Of a stretch of DNA of 64,000 bases, positions 62,479-64,000 are shown piece by piece. Source of the stretch: Allomuricauda sp. CAU 1633 (GTDB taxonomy: Bacteria > Bacteroidota > Bacteroidia > Flavobacteriales > Flavobacteriaceae). The notes under the pieces were generated by a model, which saw nothing but the letters and a program-made list of their open reading frames with translations, had not been told where the DNA came from and ran no database searches. Location: positions 1 through 64,000 of the forward strand of contig NZ_JAFLNE010000002.1 in NCBI RefSeq assembly GCF_017313225.1, given 5' to 3'. The number at the start of each line of letters is the position of its first letter. Position 1 is the stretch's first letter. The position numbers and the translations under genes are program-made.

Positions 62479-63324
62479 TCACACTAATTTTGACCAAATC
62501 CCTTTCCAACGGTAGCTCCTAATAAATTTTCCTTCTGCTTTGGAAACATAACGAGACCGTCGTTGAAAAAAGGCTTTGAAATATCCAATAAGTGCAAGGA
62601 AGTACAAACTGGGATTTTTGGCCTGCCAAGCCATTTTAAGTGCAGCTATTTTGGTGAGTACAATGCTATAACGCATTTTATACATAGCCTCCCCTTTGGT
62701 TTGATAGTTTTTTGTACTGTATCCGTGTCCTGTGGGACGAAGGTGTTTTACATGGAGTTCTGGAACGACCAAAGTTTCAAAATCGTGGTATTGGGCCAGA
62801 AGTACATCCACAGTGTCCCAACCCACACCCGGACGTAAACCACCAATCTTGTCAAAACAAGCCTTGTGATATAGTTTTATGGGGCCACGAATATGGGATT
62901 TGTCCGCAATGTTTTCATAGACCCAATCGTTCCCTTTTTTGATGTATAGCAGTCCAGAACACATGCCCAATTTCCAATTGGCCTGAAAACGATTCAGGAT
63001 TTCTTCAAAATAATTGGGCGGTAGAATGATATCCGCATCAAACTTGCCAATTAAATTATAGTCTGAGGCATGTTGAAGCCCAAAATTAAAGGCGTCCACT
63101 ACTTTTTTTCCAGGCACATGCTTATCAGTGGATTGGCGTTGCACCACTTTTATCCAATCGTGTGTTTGGGAAAATCCTGAGGCAATCGCAAAAGTATTGT
63201 CGGTAGAATTGTCATCTACAAGGATAACTTCATCCGGTCTTTGGGTTTGTACCACAAAAGAATCCAGACAATCCTTGAGGAAAGCAGCTTCATTATGGGC
63301 AGGAATGACAATGCTGATTTGCAT
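62479..63324 (-). CDS. Glycosyltransferase family 2
   Basis: 281 aa. GT-A start ISIVIPAHNEAAFLKDCLDS (about 3-22), DEVILVDDNSTDNT (about 32), and the metal-binding DxD region IGKFDADIILPPNYF (about 92-106). HVKHLRPTGHGYSTKNYQ follows, with a C-terminal hydrophobic helix (SLYFLALIGYFKAFF, about 240-254). It transfers a sugar from a nucleotide donor to a cell-surface acceptor; donor and acceptor are not deducible. It is a single gene. Confidence 0.9.
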   Translation of the reverse strand: MQISIVIPAHNEAAFLKDCLDSFVVQTQRPDEVILVDDNSTDNTFAIASGFSQTHDWIKVVQRQSTDKHVPGKKVVDAFNFGLQHASDYNLIGKFDADIILPPNYFEEILNRFQANWKLGMCSGLLYIKKGNDWVYENIADKSHIRGPIKLYHKACFDKIGGLRPGVGWDTVDVLLAQYHDFETLVVPELHVKHLRPTGHGYSTKNYQTKGEAMYKMRYSIVLTKIAALKMAWQAKNPSLYFLALIGYFKAFFQRRSRYVSKAEGKFIRSYRWKGIWSKLV

Positions 63325-63379
63325 TTGCTAAAATTCCAAAAAACAATTCACAAAACCCAAATAAGTTTTGGTTTTGAAA

Positions 63380-63982
63380 TTAAAGAGCAATGTTGAAATA
63401 GATTTCTCGACTGCGCTCGAAATGACAATAACGTATTGAACATTGATGATTGTTTATTGTAAATTGATAAGAATCATCGTTCTGCGTAAACAATATAATA
63501 TTGGTCAGTGAAAAGGCGAAGTAAGGGTCGCAACCCAATTTTTTGGTGGGATTTGGTCCAGAATCCAACAAAGTAATAGCACCTCCAAAATAATCACCCG
63601 AATTCAATTCACCTGAAAAGCAATATTCTCCATACGTATAAAGCAAATCTTCTGAAACGGTGCCATCAGAGTTAAGTTCAATCATATAAAATGCTCCTGT
63701 ATTGGTACCTAAGGTGGGGTTCAAGTGCCCCAAGGCACCGACCACAATATCGTTTGTTCCATCTGAGTTTTGGTCACCTACATTAAGGATTGAACCAGCA
63801 AAATAATCTTCAAAAGCCAAATTCGGTGCAAATCCACCTTGTATATCGCTTATTTTCTGATAAGAATTTACCGTAAGGTCTGCATTCATAAATAAAATCC
63901 AGACCGCACCTCGTCTAGAGTCGCCATCTGCATCTCTTCGTGCGCCGACCGTTAGATCAATTATGCCATCATTGTTTTGGTC
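63380..63982 (-). pseudogene. Broken FG-GAP/integrin-alpha repeat protein fragment
   Basis: An open frame with FG-GAP repeat sequence: RGAVWILFMNADLTVNSYQ, KISDIQGGFAPNLAFEDYF, GSILNVGDQNSDGTNDIVVG. The pattern matches large T9SS-secreted proteins. No start codon precedes the first repeat in frame, and a TGA stop (63983-63985) stands where GDQNNDG of the previous repeat would begin. The frame ends in CHFERSREIYFNIAL, which is encoded by a dispersed REP-like repeat, not by the original C-terminus. It is a remnant, continuing out of the window upstream. Confidence 0.7.
63401..63427. repeat. REP-like palindrome (TCTCGACTGCGCTCGA)
   Basis: GATTTCTCGACTGCGCTCGAAATGACA: the core TCGACTGCGCTCGA is an imperfect palindrome. 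It is a dispersed intergenic repeat seen in many Flavobacteriaceae. It has provided the last codons of the broken FG-GAP frame. Confidence 0.7.
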
Positions 63983-64000
63983 TCATTGATTTTTTAGTTG

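Overview
The window is chromosomal DNA of a marine-type member of the Flavobacteriaceae (Bacteroidota). Supporting evidence: two SusC/SusD pairs, an ECF-sigma/FecR pair, GldJ and PorV of gliding/type IX secretion, the phosphate-insensitive alkaline phosphatase PafA, Bacteroidota promoter elements (TTG-N17-TAnnTTTG) and almost no Shine-Dalgarno sites. The genus cannot be fixed from the sequence alone.

Layout. 1-370: end of an rRNA operon (23S 3' end, 5S, terminator). 386-9998: minus-strand genes for two envelope proteins, glutamate synthase (gltD-gltB) and an acyl-CoA dehydrogenase. 10231-14857: plus-strand run nhaD, exbB, exbD, a TonB-like protein and folC. 14931-20597: tRNA-Val(UAC) carrying an integrated 5.6-kb element bounded by a 25-bp repeat of the tRNA 3' end. 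The element has a tyrosine integrase, a structured non-coding region, a serine recombinase and three envelope cargo genes. 21133-30920: ECF sigma, FecR anti-sigma, SusC (with STN domain), SusD, an alkaline phosphatase and a phosphodiesterase-phosphatase fusion; this reads as a self-regulated locus for taking up and dephosphorylating organic phosphate esters. 30983-38745: queD, then an AraC-SusC-SusD-lipoprotein block, then a decayed second copy of the queD 3' end beside tRNA-Val(GAC). 38752-41176: small regulators, a lipoprotein and murF. 41240-47737: gldJ divergent from porV-cdd-pdhA-pdhC. 47850-53946: M28 peptidase, an SDR gene, a secreted protein, a decayed copy of the SDR 3' end, a large glycosidase and a SprT-like protein. 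53961-64000: manC, DUF389 protein, MlaF/MlaE, pafA, a small lipoprotein, a C10 cysteine protease, a GNAT, a GT2 glycosyltransferase and a broken FG-GAP gene.

Two observations stand out. First, the tRNA-Val element has readable ends: core repeats, candidate integrase arm sites, a replacement terminator for the tRNA, and the native tRNA terminator pushed to the far side. Second, two cargo blocks (AraC-SusCD after queD, and one secreted-protein gene after the SDR) sit between an intact gene and a frameshifted copy of that gene's 3' end. For the SDR pair most differences fall in third codon positions, so the copies look like two separately evolved alleles. That is the footprint expected from single-crossover (Campbell-type) integration of foreign DNA, with no recombinase gene present.

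Phosphorus acquisition is a theme: three alkaline-phosphatase-type enzymes of two families, one fused to a phosphodiesterase, plus a dedicated TonB-dependent receptor and sigma system. Identities and starts were judged by reading motifs only; no database search was run.
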